This document shows positions 33,178 to 45,325 of a stretch of DNA of 64,000 nt, piece after piece. Position 1 is the stretch's first letter. Each line of letters starts with the position of its first letter. The stretch comes from Bolinopsis microptera (lineage: Eukaryota > Ctenophora > Tentaculata > Lobata > Bolinopsidae): the NCBI RefSeq assembly GCF_026151205.1, contig NC_087077.1, positions 6,968,483 through 7,032,482 of the forward strand, in the 5' to 3' direction. A program made the translations under genes and the position numbers. The notes under the pieces were generated by a model, which was not told where the DNA came from, ran no database searches, and worked only from the letters and a program-made list of their open reading frames with translations.

Positions 33178-33780
33178 AAAACTTTCAAGGTTGTTTTTAC
33201 AAGAGACAGGGCTTGCTGCGCAAGGGAAGAAAAGCGGGAGAAACACTCACAAATTATACAAATAAATATTATAAAACATAGCAAAAAGAAATTCAAACAA
33301 TCCTACACTACTACAAATGTTTATTACATACTACAATGTGATACATGATAATTATATGCTGTATAGACAAGAAACAGGGCTTGCAGGGCAAGAGATGGAT
33401 CAAAGGGACTAGTCACAGAGTGTAATATACAGTGATTCAGCAAGAACCCATTGCTAAATCTGGCACACAAAATACCACAATCAATACAAAAATATACAAT
33501 ATTATATCAAACAATATGTTTATACAAGAATCAGGGCTTGCAGAGCAAGAGAAGAAAAATAAGAGAAAACTACCATCAACTGTATATACCGTAGTCCATC
33601 AGATAGGTAATCATTACTAATACACAAATCAGCAGGGCTAACAACAATATAAAATCCATAATAAATACTCAATCTACCCAATATACGAGTTAAAAATTGT
33701 ATAAACAAGAGACAGGGCTTGCATAGCAAGGGAAGAAAAATAAGAGGACCAGGTAAAAAGTGTTTATTAGAGTACCCAGT
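33178..33780 (-). repeat. Four hairpin repeats in the Dong-like 3'UTR
   Basis: Copies lie at about 33200, 33365, 33520 and 33705, spaced roughly 155-185 bp. Each has (plus strand) ACAAGA.ACAGGGCTTGC, a 3-nt loop (TGC, AGG, AGA, ATA) and GCAAG or its shifted form, followed by a purine-rich AAGAAAA tract. The five-pair stem is kept while the loop varies. Confidence 0.65.
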
Positions 33781-33833
33781 GAAAATTAAACTAAAAAAAA
33801 GAGTATTTACAGTGTATTATACACTCAAATATA

Positions 33834-35555
33834 TTATATGTCTAAGACCATCCTGAGAATCCTGGCTGATCCAAGCAGAGCTGTCTTCTGGAGATTAGAG
33901 ATGCTCAGATTGCAGTGGACTGCGTCGAGGTGTTTACGAAAGTTTATGGTGATAGTTCCTAATGCGCCTATCACCACAGGGACGATTGTGACCTTTCGTA
34001 AATTCCAGTTCTTCTTAATTTCTCTTTTCAGGTCTTGATATTTCAGAATCTTTTCTTGTTCTCTATCCAAGATCCGGGTATCTCCTGGGACTGCAACGTC
34101 AATGATGGTTGCTGCGTTGGTTACCTTGTCTACCAGGAGGAGATCCGGTCTACAGTGTTCGATAACGTGGTCCGACTGGACATGGAAGTCCCACAATATC
34201 TTGACTTGTCCGTTCTCCAGCACCTTCTCTGCCCGGTGTTCGTACCACCTTTTACTGCGTGGGAAGCCGTATTCCTTGCACAGACTCCAGTGCAATGCGG
34301 CAGCTACTTTGTCATGCCGACACTTATATTCTGTCTGTGAAAGTTTTGGGCACCCATTCAGTATGTGGTCTATTGTCTCGTAATGATTTCTGCAGAGTCT
34401 GCAGAGGGGAGAAGAGCCAGGTGTTTTGTCAATCCTGTGCTTCACGTAATTAGTCCTAAGTGCTTGGTCTTGGGCTGCTATCAACAATCCTTCTGTCTCC
34501 TTCTTCAAATCTTGTTGGGTGAGCCAGTTCCAAGAGGTTAACGGGTCTGCTGTACCCATCATCTGCCTTGGGAACTGTCCGTGCATCACTTTAGCAGTCC
34601 ATTTCTCCTTGCGGATTTCCTCGCGTTGTGTTCGGTCAATATCTTTCTCTATCTCTTCACCCAAGAGTATCTTGTCTTTGACAAAGTAGTCCTTCAGAGC
34701 AATCAGTTCTGGGTCTCTACTTCTCACCACATAAGTAGTGAGTGCATTCTCCTCTCTCTTAACGACTTCCTCTATACTATGTAGCCCACGGCCACCCAGT
34801 TGACGGCTGACGTATAACCGATCAACATCTCCTTGGGGGTGGTGAGCTCCATGTATCCTCATCAGTTTCCGGGTCTTGACATCTAAGGCTTTGGTCTCCC
34901 CAGCATTCCATGAGAGAATTCCAGCTCCATATCTTATCACAGGTACAGCCCAGGTGTTAATCGCTTGTATACTATTCCTGCCATGAAGCTGGGATTTCAA
35001 AACCTTTTTAACTCTTCTGATATAATCTTTTGTAACCAGTGCTTTCATCTCTTTGTGTAGTATATCATTAGCTTCTAGTATTCCGAGATACTTATAGCCG
35101 TCGTCCTCCAACTCATGGATCTGTTCACCTGTGGGTAGGGAGATGCCTTCAAAAACGGCTCTTGCTCCCTTCTTCACCTTCACCACGGCACATTTCTCTA
35201 GCCCAAATTCCATTTTTATGTCACTGCTGAACTCTGCTGTGGTATTAACCAGTGTGTGCATTTCGTCTTCACTCTCGGCATACAACTTGAGGTCGTCCAT
35301 ATATAGCCTATGCGACACTTTCGGTTGACCTCCTCTCTCCAGAGAGTATCCTATGTCATGCTTATTCAAAAGAATGGACAGGGGTATAAGACTAATGATA
35401 AAGTGGATAGGTGAGACTGAGTCTCCTTGGAATAGACCTCTATTAATTTTAATTCTCCCAAGGGAAACTTTACCAAGCATCAGGTTAACATACGATTGTT
35501 TGAAGGAGGCTTCAAACAGGTCTATGATGCATGAAGAGATGCCACACATGGTCAA
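33834..35555 (-). pseudogene. LINE polyprotein: RT and restriction-like endonuclease, 5'-truncated
   Basis: A 573-codon open frame, cut at its upstream end by the (TAA)n junction. Reverse transcriptase motifs: QGDSVSPIHFIISL and YMDDLKLYA (the usual A of YADD is M). A long thumb region follows (AINTWAVPVIRYGAGILSW, HHPQGDVDRLYVSRQLGGRG). Then a CCHC finger (C-2-C-8-H-4-C: CRLCRNHYETIDHILNGC). The C-terminal restriction-like endonuclease has RPDLLLVD, IIDVAVPGD and EKILKYQDL, ending in VVIGALGTI. This layout belongs to R2/R4-type non-LTR elements. The remaining frame is intact, but without the 5' part (N-terminal zinc fingers and early RT motifs) it cannot encode a full protein. Confidence 0.8.
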
Positions 35556-35591
35556 ACATGGTCAAACAATTATTATTATTATTATTATTAT

Positions 35592-36199
35592 CTCAGCAGT
35601 AAGTCCAGAGAAAAAATCGAATCGTTAGTGTTTGAACTACACTTTAAGAAAATATTTTCTGATCCATTTCTAGATAAGGTCAATGATCTGGTATTAGTAC
35701 CAGCATATTCATTCTTCATTCTTCAGTAGAATTTTGCTATTGTACAATGTATAAGCTTAGTATTCCTATCACTACCTGATGTAAGGCTTTTAAAGATATT
35801 GATGCCATGTTAAAGAAGATATCGGATCATCAATGTGAACTTACCTTAGTTCGTGTATTTATGGCAGGTAATATTGTGATGGGTAAAAATAATGACGGTA
35901 AAAATATTGCGGATTTTCCGAAAAACCGCCAAATTTAACCACAATTTTTTTTGTTGATTTACGAATAAAACCACCTAAGGTATACAATACGATTAGGACT
36001 TAATTAAGACTTAGCTCAGAAGATATTATGGTCTCTTCAAAAAGAAACAGGGAGAAGCTCTTGTCTTAAAATTTTTATTGTGTTATCAAATCCAGGCGAG
36101 GGAAGTGTTGCAAAATTTTATTTATGATCAAAAAAATCAAAAATAGGCTATCTGGATGAAATTAACCAACTTCAGAGCTTTTAAACTATGTTTCCAATT
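35592..36199. other. No gene seen
   Basis: This is AT-rich spacer between the Dong-like element and the gag-like frame. No open frame, repeat end or RNA signal stands out. Confidence 0.5.
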
Positions 36200-37644
36200 A
36201 AGAAACCATGGGTATTCCATGAAATGTGTTTAGAAAAGGGCTGGCTTTCCGTGATGATGATATCATAGCTTTTCTCCGAGAGAGATACTTGGAGGAATTC
36301 AGCAAAGAGGAGAAGATTTTGAGCTTTGAGCACGTTGAGCGGGGGGAATGCAACGTCAATTAATGTCAGTATTCCATAAAAACCCCAAACTGACATTGAC
36401 ATTAATTGACATTAATTGACATTAATTGACATTAATTGACATTAATTGACATTAATTGACATTAATTGACATTAATTGACATTAATTGACATTAATTGAC
36501 ATTAATTGACATTAATTGACATTAATTGACATTAATTGACATTACTTGACATTAATTGACATTAATTGACATTAATTGACATTAATTGACATTAATATGT
36601 CTTGAAATTTGAGATTATCATTATTCGATAAATATTCAAGATATTCACGTCTATGTAAGTTAGACCGGTTCAAAAAAACAAAATGTCCTTGAATAATTAT
36701 GAGTATGTTCTTATCTGTTGATCCTTAGGTTCAAAGACCACCAAAAAAAATTTCAGCTTCCAACTCTTCCATCTTCGGTCCCCACCGGCCACGCCCATAT
36801 TTTATTGGTTTCTTATACAGGTAAAATATCTAGAATCGGCTTCTTTAGTATGAAGGAGTAATGTTAGCTGTTTAAGATTCGTTATTCAAATATAAATGTC
36901 ATGAAGGCATTTCGTTTAATGTGGGTTTTAAGTTCTGATGATGTTGAGAACCACGCCCTTGGATGGCCACGCCCATTTAAGAAAATTAAATTTAGGGAAA
37001 CCGTATTATTTTAGTTTTATTGTTTAATGATCTGAATTTTTTCACATTTCACATTTCCATATGTGATAGTAGTGAATAAATTAATGATATAAACGTTCTA
37101 AAGTGCTAAAAATATGGTAGAACTACATAATCTCTGGTCGAAAAATATCGTGTCAATTAATGTCAGTATTCCAAAATTTTGCAAAACTGACATTGACATT
37201 AATTGACATTAATTGACATTAATTGACATTAATTGACATTAATTGACGTTGCATTCCCCCCCGTTGAGCAGGAGGGAGAGGAATCACTAGTAACTTATAT
37301 CCAGCAGTGTTGCAATCATGGTGAATTATCTTTCTCTGGTTTTAGGGAGAACTCGATCATTGAGTTGTTTGGAACTTTATTGCAGGACTCAGAGATCTAC
37401 TGTTATTGCTACAAAGTGGATGCTTCATCAATCAGAAGCAGATCCCTGTTCTGAGATACTTAAGCGTGCAGAATGGGAATCAGAAATGTTCACATTCAAG
37501 AAAGAGCTAAACAGCTCTGCTGACACCCAAGAAGCTAATGAATCCCCATTGATAAGGAAAATGACATCTTCATCAGAAGAATTATGCTCCCAAGGTTACA
37601 AGAATACACAACATCTGAAAGTTAAGAATGTGTTTCATTTTTAG
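36200..37644 (+). pseudogene. Gag-like reading frame split by a hAT-like element
   Basis: Left part (about 36235-36340): AGFRDDDIIAFLRERYLEEF, SKEEKILSFEHVE. Right part (37270 onward): QEGEESLVTYIQQCCNHGEL, SFSGFRENSIIELFGTLLQD. Excising the element and one target duplication joins them in frame as FEHVEQEGEES. The pattern (helix-rich, F....Q..GES..TYI, then F.....N....LFGTLL) resembles a retrotransposon capsid/gag domain, but this is a weak, by-eye likeness. Later a frameshift is needed to continue (KWMLHQSEADPCSEILKRAE, ending at 37644). No start codon is certain. Confidence 0.35.
36333..37269. mobile_element. hAT-like element carrying a 10-bp satellite
   Basis: The body is 36341-37261 with identical ends GGGGGGAATGCAACGTCAAT (inverted) and an 8-bp target duplication CGTTGAGC at 36333-36340 and 37262-37269. 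Near the left end, ATTAATTGAC is repeated about 20 times (36401-36596); five more copies sit at the right end (37192-37246). The middle is AT-rich with no transposase. Confidence 0.85.
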
Positions 37645-39549
37645 ACAATAGTTAAACAGTACATGTTCTTAGAAAAATAGATTATTATAGTGCTTTCAAC
37701 TGAAGCTACAACATCAGATCTCGGAAAATATTCCCCTTATTTATTTAATCGTTTTTTAATTCTTATTTTTCTCTTCCTTCCTCATGTCATTTTTCTAGAC
37801 ATATTCTTGATGAGGTGTGCAGATGATGTTGGTGTAATTATTATTTTATTGTTTAATTTGATTTGATTTGATTTAATTGGGTCGACAATCATTGCTATTA
37901 TTTATAAATTATTTATCTAATGGAATAATTACATCATTAATATCTGGTATGGTTTATGCTTGCTGCTTTGATATTGCAATAATATTCATTATTTATTTTC
38001 AAATTATTAGTTTTTTAGTGAGATGATCGATTTACAATACTTTTATCGTGAACTGTGATAATGTTTAATCAATTTGAATGATAACATGGAATAATTACAC
38101 TATTAACATTTAACATCTGGTATCCGGTTACTGCTTTGATATTGATTTACATTATTAGATGCTTACTGTTTAGTGAGACGATTGATTTACAGTGCTGTTG
38201 TATTGTGAATTGCATTGATCATTGTCTTACTTTTCCTTCCGACTATCTACCCAGCCAAGAGGCAACATGTAGCTGTGGTGGTTGCGAAATCACACTATAG
38301 ACTTAATGCTACACTAGGTAACAGCCCTCCTATAGCCCTCTAACAGCCAACACTTAGTTGTATTTTGTTATCGGCTATTAGCCGGTTAATATTCTATCGG
38401 CATTGTACCTATTTGCGGTAAAGTTATAATATTGATTACTATGTCACAATCATGCTCATTATCAACAAATTAACTCAACTTGCTCCAGTCATCCTGCCCA
38501 TCTAATTGTAAAACCTTATATGAGGGTAATTACATAGATTTATATTTAGGTGTCAGGAATCTCAGTGAAAGACAATAACTTTATGTACTACGTTGTGTTT
38601 TTTGTGTCCAAGTTTGCCTTAAAAATAAAAGTAAAAAATCTTAAACATAGATTTATATATAGATTTAAACATAGATTTATATTCAGGTGTCAGGAATCTC
38701 AGTGAAAGACAATAACTTAATGTACTACGTTGTGTTTTTTATCTCTAATTTTGCCTTAAACTCTTAAACATAAAAGTTTTAGTGTTTAGGCATGTGCAGA
38801 ATCGCACTATTTGCAAAATATTACTGCACCCACACGTTGCCTTTGGCCTGGTTTAATTAGACAAAGTCGATCGTAAATTATTTCCCCTGGAGGTATTTTC
38901 GTCAGCAAGAATAAATCTTAGGCTAAAATCAGTCAATAAAAATGTTTACTTTAATTTTTACTTGATGTTGATCGTTTATGAGTATTCAATGACAGATTAT
39001 ATGTAAAATTTCACATTGTCAAATCATTTTTCCTGTAACCATCCCCTTGCAAACATTATGATGCCTTCTTTGTAGACCATATTACGTCACATAATATATT
39101 TTGCTTAGTGTATTTTTATTGAATTCTTTAATATTATTATTATGTATTTAAATTACAGAATTGTTTATTCCTTGTATTAACGTATTAACCTCTCTCCTCT
39201 TCAGATAGGAACAATGATAGAAATGATTGAAAATATCCCCAAATATTATCTGGTAGGATAGCATCTTTTTGTCATTGTGTATTTTGAATTTCGATATCTG
39301 TCCAGACATGTAGGTATTGCCGACCTTAAAGATGAAATAGTGGCTACCTGCAAAAAATACTTAACTGAAGGATCTTGCTTAGGTATTATCTATTGTGACT
39401 GTAATTTATGATAAGTTGTCCTCTTTACACAATTCTCAATGGATATCTGCGAACCACTTTATGATCTTTGATACTTTGTTTCTTTACCATAAAATTATCA
39501 GACCTTCAGACCTTTCATTCATTATTCATTAGCACTGTTATTCATTAGC
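37645..39549. other. No gene; small local duplications
   Basis: About 37900-38230 holds a diverged 165-bp-spaced duplication (TGGAATAATTAC ... CTGCTTTGATATTG ... GTGAGAtGAT.GATTTACA). The block GGTGTCAGGAATCTCAGTGA at 38549-38635 recurs at 38682-38770 (about 135-bp spacing). Nothing coding is recognised. Confidence 0.5.
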
Positions 39550-39641
39550 ATTCTGAAGAAGCTATTTTCATAAACTAGAAACATGACATACTTAAAAGAG
39601 CAAGTCATGTTTCCAGTTTATGAAAATAGTTTCTTCAGAAT
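39550..39641. other. 38-bp near-perfect hairpin
   Basis: Arms 39550-39587 and 39604-39641 pair over 38 positions with one G-U-type and one A-C mismatch, around a 16-nt loop. Size and shape (92 nt) are like a microRNA precursor, but a small foldback transposon would look the same. Confidence 0.75.
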
Positions 39642-40115
39642 AGAACACTAAAACGATAACATCAACACGATTAAACTAACTAATACACCATAAAACTAAT
39701 CACGCACAATATCCTCACTACACGTTTTACATGGCTCACGCGAAGACCAGGCTGTTCTCCAAAACCAGGTGAGTGACACAGGCCACAAGTCTCACCTAAT
39801 TGTGTAATGACTTCTACACACCTCACACACCGTCTTATAAACCTTGCCGCTAAGTGGGGGAGTAGCGTGGTTAACTCTCTCACATTTCTAACTCACATTC
39901 TCTCCCCTCTGTTATGATAATTCCTACTCCTAATTCCCTGCACTCCATTGTGCTCTTTCTGAAAGGATGAGCAGGGGAGAAGGTGGTGTTGGGCTCTAAT
40001 TAGGGGAACTGTGCCCTCCAGTGTGGGGAATTGTAACCCCAATGTGTCTATAAACTGTGTTACAGTGAAATTGTTGTTTGGTAGACTTTCTTAACCTTCA
40101 CACGTAAGCACTAAG
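39642..40115. other. No gene seen
   Basis: Moderately GC-richer spacer. The short minus frame at 39680-39883 is Cys/Arg-rich but has no recognisable similarity. Confidence 0.45.
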
Positions 40116-40117
40116 CA

Positions 40118-40350
40118 GTTACCTCTTTCTTTGGCCGTTTATATTATATTATAATATGTACCAGAGCAGTTTACCTTTTTCTTAGGCCGTTTATATATTA
40201 TAATGATATGTACCAGGGCAGTTTACCTTTTTCTCTGACCGTTCTTATATATAATAATTTGTACCAGAACAGTTTTCCTCTTTCTTTGGCCGATTATATT
40301 ATATATAATATATAATATGTACCAAAGAAGTTTCTTTGGCTGTTTTCTCT
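40118..40350 (+). repeat. About 55-60-bp tandem repeat, four units
   Basis: Each unit carries CTTT.TTTGGCCGTTTATAT, a TATAATATATAAT-like tract and ATATGTACCAGAGCAGTTTA with variation. Confidence 0.7.
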
Positions 40351-43300
40351 TTTCGAGCACAGTCACCAAGCCACCGCTAGCTATTCAGATTCAGCTTCTT
40401 CGTACAGCGTGTACTCTGTTCGTTGCTATCGGTTATTATTGTTTATAAAATATCTTTCAGTTGATTTACCTACTTGGAAACATGGATAGTGAATCTTAAC
40501 GTGAATTGTGAAATGGCTGCAAATAATAGTGAAGAAAACAAAACATGAACGATACACTGTAAGAAATAACGAAACTATTGCAGATAGTATTTTTATTATT
40601 TCAATAAATAGCTGATTCATAATTTTGGTATCACCATTGGTTTGACTTGAAGTCGTGTGGTCGTTTGAATCGAAAACTTATGGAAACTTGATTGAAAACT
40701 TGATTATAGAATAAAATATGCTTGGGCACAAACAATGGTTAGTAGTTATTTAAAATTAGATTACCAAGTTTGCTTTTAATTTTAATTGGTATAGCTGAAC
40801 ATTATGTAATTTCAATTTTAGTGATGCAGTTAGGGTTAGGCCAGGGCTAGGCATTGCAATTATTACACACTGAAACTCTCATCGTATATTAAATAATACC
40901 CCAAAACATCTGCACCATGAAAAATATTAGCTCACAGTTTTAGTCAATTACTTGTCACTTTAAGTATGCAATAGTCATTCTGTTTTTGGGCAACTTGGTA
41001 ATTCGTCAAAAAACTCTTGGTGTTTATCTAATATCTAGGCCACAACACAAAGATCACCTGATCCCATCAGGCACTCTCCAAGTATAAGTCTTTTATCTGT
41101 CTCTATATTCTTCATCTCCGAATGTGCTTCACGTGGGCCTCAGGTGTGTTACATTACCAAGGTTTCTGTTTTTGTTCCCAGACTTGGAGAATTATTTTTT
41201 ACTTAAGTGCGTAGCTCGATAATTTTACCTTCCAAAGTTGTGGTATACAGTCTACACGATAGTGTAACATCGCACCTCGATAAAGACCGGTAATAAATTT
41301 GCCTAACGAAGTATTTCTTTCTAAACCACATTTTACAAATTAATAAATGTTTTGTTGGCTGAAGCCTTTTATTAAACAGTGAGCTCAAAACTCGGCTTAT
41401 CTTGATAATACTTTGAATGGTGATGATTCAACCATTGCTCAGACCGACACACGTTTTTTTATATCTCGTTGAATCTGCAATGCCTTATGCCTAGTTATCT
41501 TTCATCATGTTTGACTCACTGTTATTGTGACGAGCGTAAGCTGACGTTTGATATGAAATGGAGCAGTCAGTAATGATGCAGACGGTGCTCATTGATATTA
41601 GATCATAGCACACAAACCCGGTGAACTTGCACGGCAAGACAAGGATTTCTAACTTTCGCCAAACTCACTGGTTGAGGTATTGTAGGTGTAAATTGGGCTT
41701 TCAATAGATTTTTTTCAACGGTTAATATAACCGTAGACACATGGCTTTAGTCAATATCCGGTATAAGATACCCTCATGGCTTTATTCAATATCCGGTATA
41801 AATATCCTCCCAGGCACTCTGGGATGGGAATAAATACGCATAGATTTAGACAGCTCATTAATGGGCAAATTATACAGTCAATGCTGGCTAAATTGAAAGA
41901 TGAATTACAGCTATTCTATTGCTAATAAGCAAGGTGACAGGCTGACTGTGTGGGATAATCTCGCACTAAAACACCCACACATTTAGACCAACCTTGACCA
42001 AATTTAAACGAGATCTTTTTAATTCGCCTCCACCATTAGGTTTGGTATGGTATAATCGTCTAAGAGTGTATAAAATATGGCCAGCCCAAGCCGCTTCTTA
42101 TGGCTTTATTACACTTCAAGGTCGTGTATTCCCCTTTAGATATACGTCTTCTTTTGTTTCCTCCCATTTAACGGCAGAAAAATCCCTTTCAAATAAGTTG
42201 AATACCTACACAATTTATAAGCAGTGCAAATTGGCTGACTTCAAGGAGTGTTCCTGTATGTCTAATTCTCAGCATTAGATCGGCCGGGAGGAAATGGTTA
42301 TTATAGGTTACCCTCCGGGAGTAGCGGGAGGGAAGTTCACCACATATATTACATATGGAGCTCAGGGTTAACAGAAATACATGCTATTCACCGGGGGAGA
42401 ACCTTTTCTTTAGTCTCTCGCTCGGGTGTGTACAATGGCTACTTTAGAGAGCCACACATGCTCCTGTCACTCTGTTGAAGATGTGCTATCACTGTTTTAC
42501 TTGTACCATTGCTCAATGTTTTGTTATTGTTCAGAATGGTTTGGAGTTATTGAAGTTATTGTAACTAGCAATTCATGAACATCAGTTACTGGGAAGGTGG
42601 AGAAATGCGAGTAAATGAAGGAGTATATTGTTTAGTTACGCATTATTTATTTAGTTTGGCCAACAGCCAAGGAAGACGCCTGCTGATTCCTTGCTTAGAA
42701 AAATATTATTATTTTTTTCCCGTTTTTCTGTGGCCAATTTGCAGTACAAATTTTCACCAAGCCGAATCTGTGAAGTGCACAATCAAATTCTCCATTAATT
42801 TTTCTTTGATAGTTGCAACAATAAGTCTAAGTATTAGAGTTTTAACTAAAGCAGAATCTTTGAAGTTGAAGTGCAGGTGTTTTTTTCACGGATTCTCATT
42901 AAATCAACTCATCTATTTTCCTCAAATGACGCTAATACATCTTTAAGATTTTCATTTAATGGTCTAAGGGATAGTTTCTCCTGTAATCGTTTAGAAGGGT
43001 GACATCCTGCAGTCGGACTCTGTAGAAATGGAGAAATAGAGAGTGGTGCATATTTAGATTTCAAGGAACTGCTAGTTGATTGGTGTATAGCAATCGATTC
43101 AAAATACCATGTTTTACCACCTGCGATTAATTGATATTGATGTTCTTAAACCAAGCTTTCAGCCATAAAAGGAATTATCACACGTCGTTTATCAACGCTC
43201 GGCGTCACAAAAAAATCTGATGTTCTCTCTTGAGGCTTTGTTACTTTTTGTTTTTGATTGGATTGTCCTCGGTATCGGTGTCTGCAAATTGCAATTGATC

Positions 43301-45250
43301 TCACCAACCTTACATTTTCACGATTTTAAATCTGTGGACGGATTGTGCTTTCGATTCTAAATGGCCAGAGCTTGAACTAATTCACACAGTGATCATATAT
43401 TGTACCACTCCAAGGATATCTGGCACAGAACTAGAGATCTTTGGATTCGTGACTTGAATATGAGTGAGACAAAGCATGTTTAACCCACAGTCTGTTTGAG
43501 GTTTAAATTTAACACTCAATATAGCGGAGCAGGTGTGTTGTTAAAAGGTAGACTTCTGAGAGCACTATTATTCTACAGAACCACATCAACAGGCAGCTGG
43601 CTGCTGGCTCCTGGTAGTTGCATGGCTTCTTTCCAACTAAACTGGTATTATGTTTTTATTTTTCTGCACATATCTCTGCAGCAAATAATACAACTTCACT
43701 CGGAAGTGCCGTGCCGACGTTTCTGTTACCTAGATAAACCTTGAAGGGCTTCGATAAGTTAGCAGCCTTTTTACCTTTTTACCTTGCTCGCTGCTCAGAA
43801 TTTTGGTCCAATTTTATCATAGAGCCTAACGACATAATCGTACCTATCTCTTCTTGACTTTTACCTTATTGCATTGGGAGATTTCACGCTCATCGCGGTC
43901 CATGACCGACAAACAGTTCTTTTAAAAAATTCGCAATATCAGCTGCAGACGTCTATTTTAAGGCTTAAAGCGGGTATTGTCCGTCGGTATATAATGCAGA
44001 ACTCGCTATACTTGTAGGGGATGTTATCGGGCCCATATTATAGTGAGGGTTACAGTCGTGTATCTTCTTACAAATTTCTACCTTGACAACTTTAACTGGT
44101 GGAGATGTGATCGTAAAATCTTAGTGATGTACCCTTCGATGCGATTAGCAGCAAAGTGTAAATTGGATTGGATGATATTATGATTGTTACCTCCTGTAAT
44201 CTTATGTCTTGATATCACCTGCGCTATTACCCTCCCTTCCATCTAATTGCCAGATCTCTTATTTAATGTACATTTAATGTTGAATCAACAGACAACCTAA
44301 TGAGTGAGTGTTTTTTCCTAAAACGACTGAAGTGCGACCAAACGTTTGCGGAGTAAATAACCGTAATATTCGTCACACTCACCGTCATCACGGTGCTGCT
44401 CTGGGGTTGTGTATCATATATTGTGTGTTCCCTTGGTCATTTCATGTTTAATTCATGTTTTTTTTAAAATCAAGATTTGTGACGAAGAAAAAGTTGCATT
44501 TTGCGTTTTGTATCTAGCGAGATCTCGGTAACTGTGCGGTTATTCTCAATTATTGTGATAAATCTAGAAAACCTGCTTAATTCAACCCTACTTTTGGCCT
44601 GGTAATTGTTCTAATGTGATGTAGTATAATGTCTATCTAATTACGCAATTAGTGGAATCCTATTAATCTTATCCTTCCTCAGTCACTCTGAGTCTGGCAT
44701 GTTACATAGCATACATGAGCGGGGCACAACACAAGATACTCAGTTATATTTCGGATTTAGAGGAATTAGTCTTGTCTGCTGCATCTAATTACATATAATT
44801 ATTTAATTGGAATCCTAGGGGCTGTCAAGTGACTTCTTTGTGATCTCAGGGACTTTACTTCGTAGTAATCTGTCATTCTTAACAATCTGTGACGTTTTAG
44901 TTTTACTAGAATTCTTACATTCGAAATTGGAACCTTTGTAAAAAACGACTCCGAAATTATTTCAACTGATCGTGTTATGAACAAGACCGGTGCGGTTGTG
45001 GAGGGCACGACCAGCTTTCATCAGTTTTTGGGCTCTGGCCCAGGTATGCAAGCAATAATTCCATAAAATCCACATTTATAGCAATTTGTTAGGCATCCAG
45101 CACAAGATTCTAGAACGGCATTTTATGGTTTTGTCAATCTAATAATGAGAATAAAATTCGCTTTTTTGGCTGCCGTCGCTTGATTTAGTTGACCCACTCC
45201 AAATATTGTAAATGCATCGTATTGAATTAATAATATTCATCATAATTTTA
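40351..45250. other. No supported gene
   Basis: The stretch is AT-rich. Short open frames (41994-42278 plus, 42575-42946 plus, 43496-43744 plus) show no known motif and no conserved start. A two-copy direct repeat (ATGGCTTTAGTCAATATCCG and its near copy) lies at 41742-41810. I see no tRNA, rRNA or transposon ends. Confidence 0.45.
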
Positions 45251-45254
45251 ACTA

Positions 45255-45325
45255 TATATACATGTATCATAAGATAATATCTTATGATATGTATATCATA
45301 AGATATTATCTTATGATATGTATTT
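45255..45325. repeat. AT-rich nested palindromes
   Basis: ATCATAAGATAATATCTTAT and the neighbouring ATCATAAGATATTATCTTAT are exact inverted copies over 23 bp, and each is itself nearly palindromic. Confidence 0.7.

Larger units (their letters stand above)
33032..35591 (-). mobile_element. R4/Dong-like LINE between two TAA tracts
   Basis: A 5'-truncated element lies between an (ATT)n tract at 35569-35591 and another at 33032-33049. It contains the C-terminal two thirds of its single ORF (33834-35555) and a 3'UTR of about 780 bp with four repeated hairpin units. R4-clade elements such as Dong are known to target TAA repeats. A TAA tract on both sides is what a target duplication there would give. 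Confidence 0.7.

Noticed and set aside
33300-33345. Another copy of the 45-bp core (ACACTACTACAAATGTTTAT)
   Set aside because: Only about 20 scattered positions match; likely AT-rich coincidence within the Dong-like 3'UTR.
41994-42278. 94-aa plus-strand frame
   Set aside because: No motif, no splice context and no repeat support; consistent with chance in a long window.
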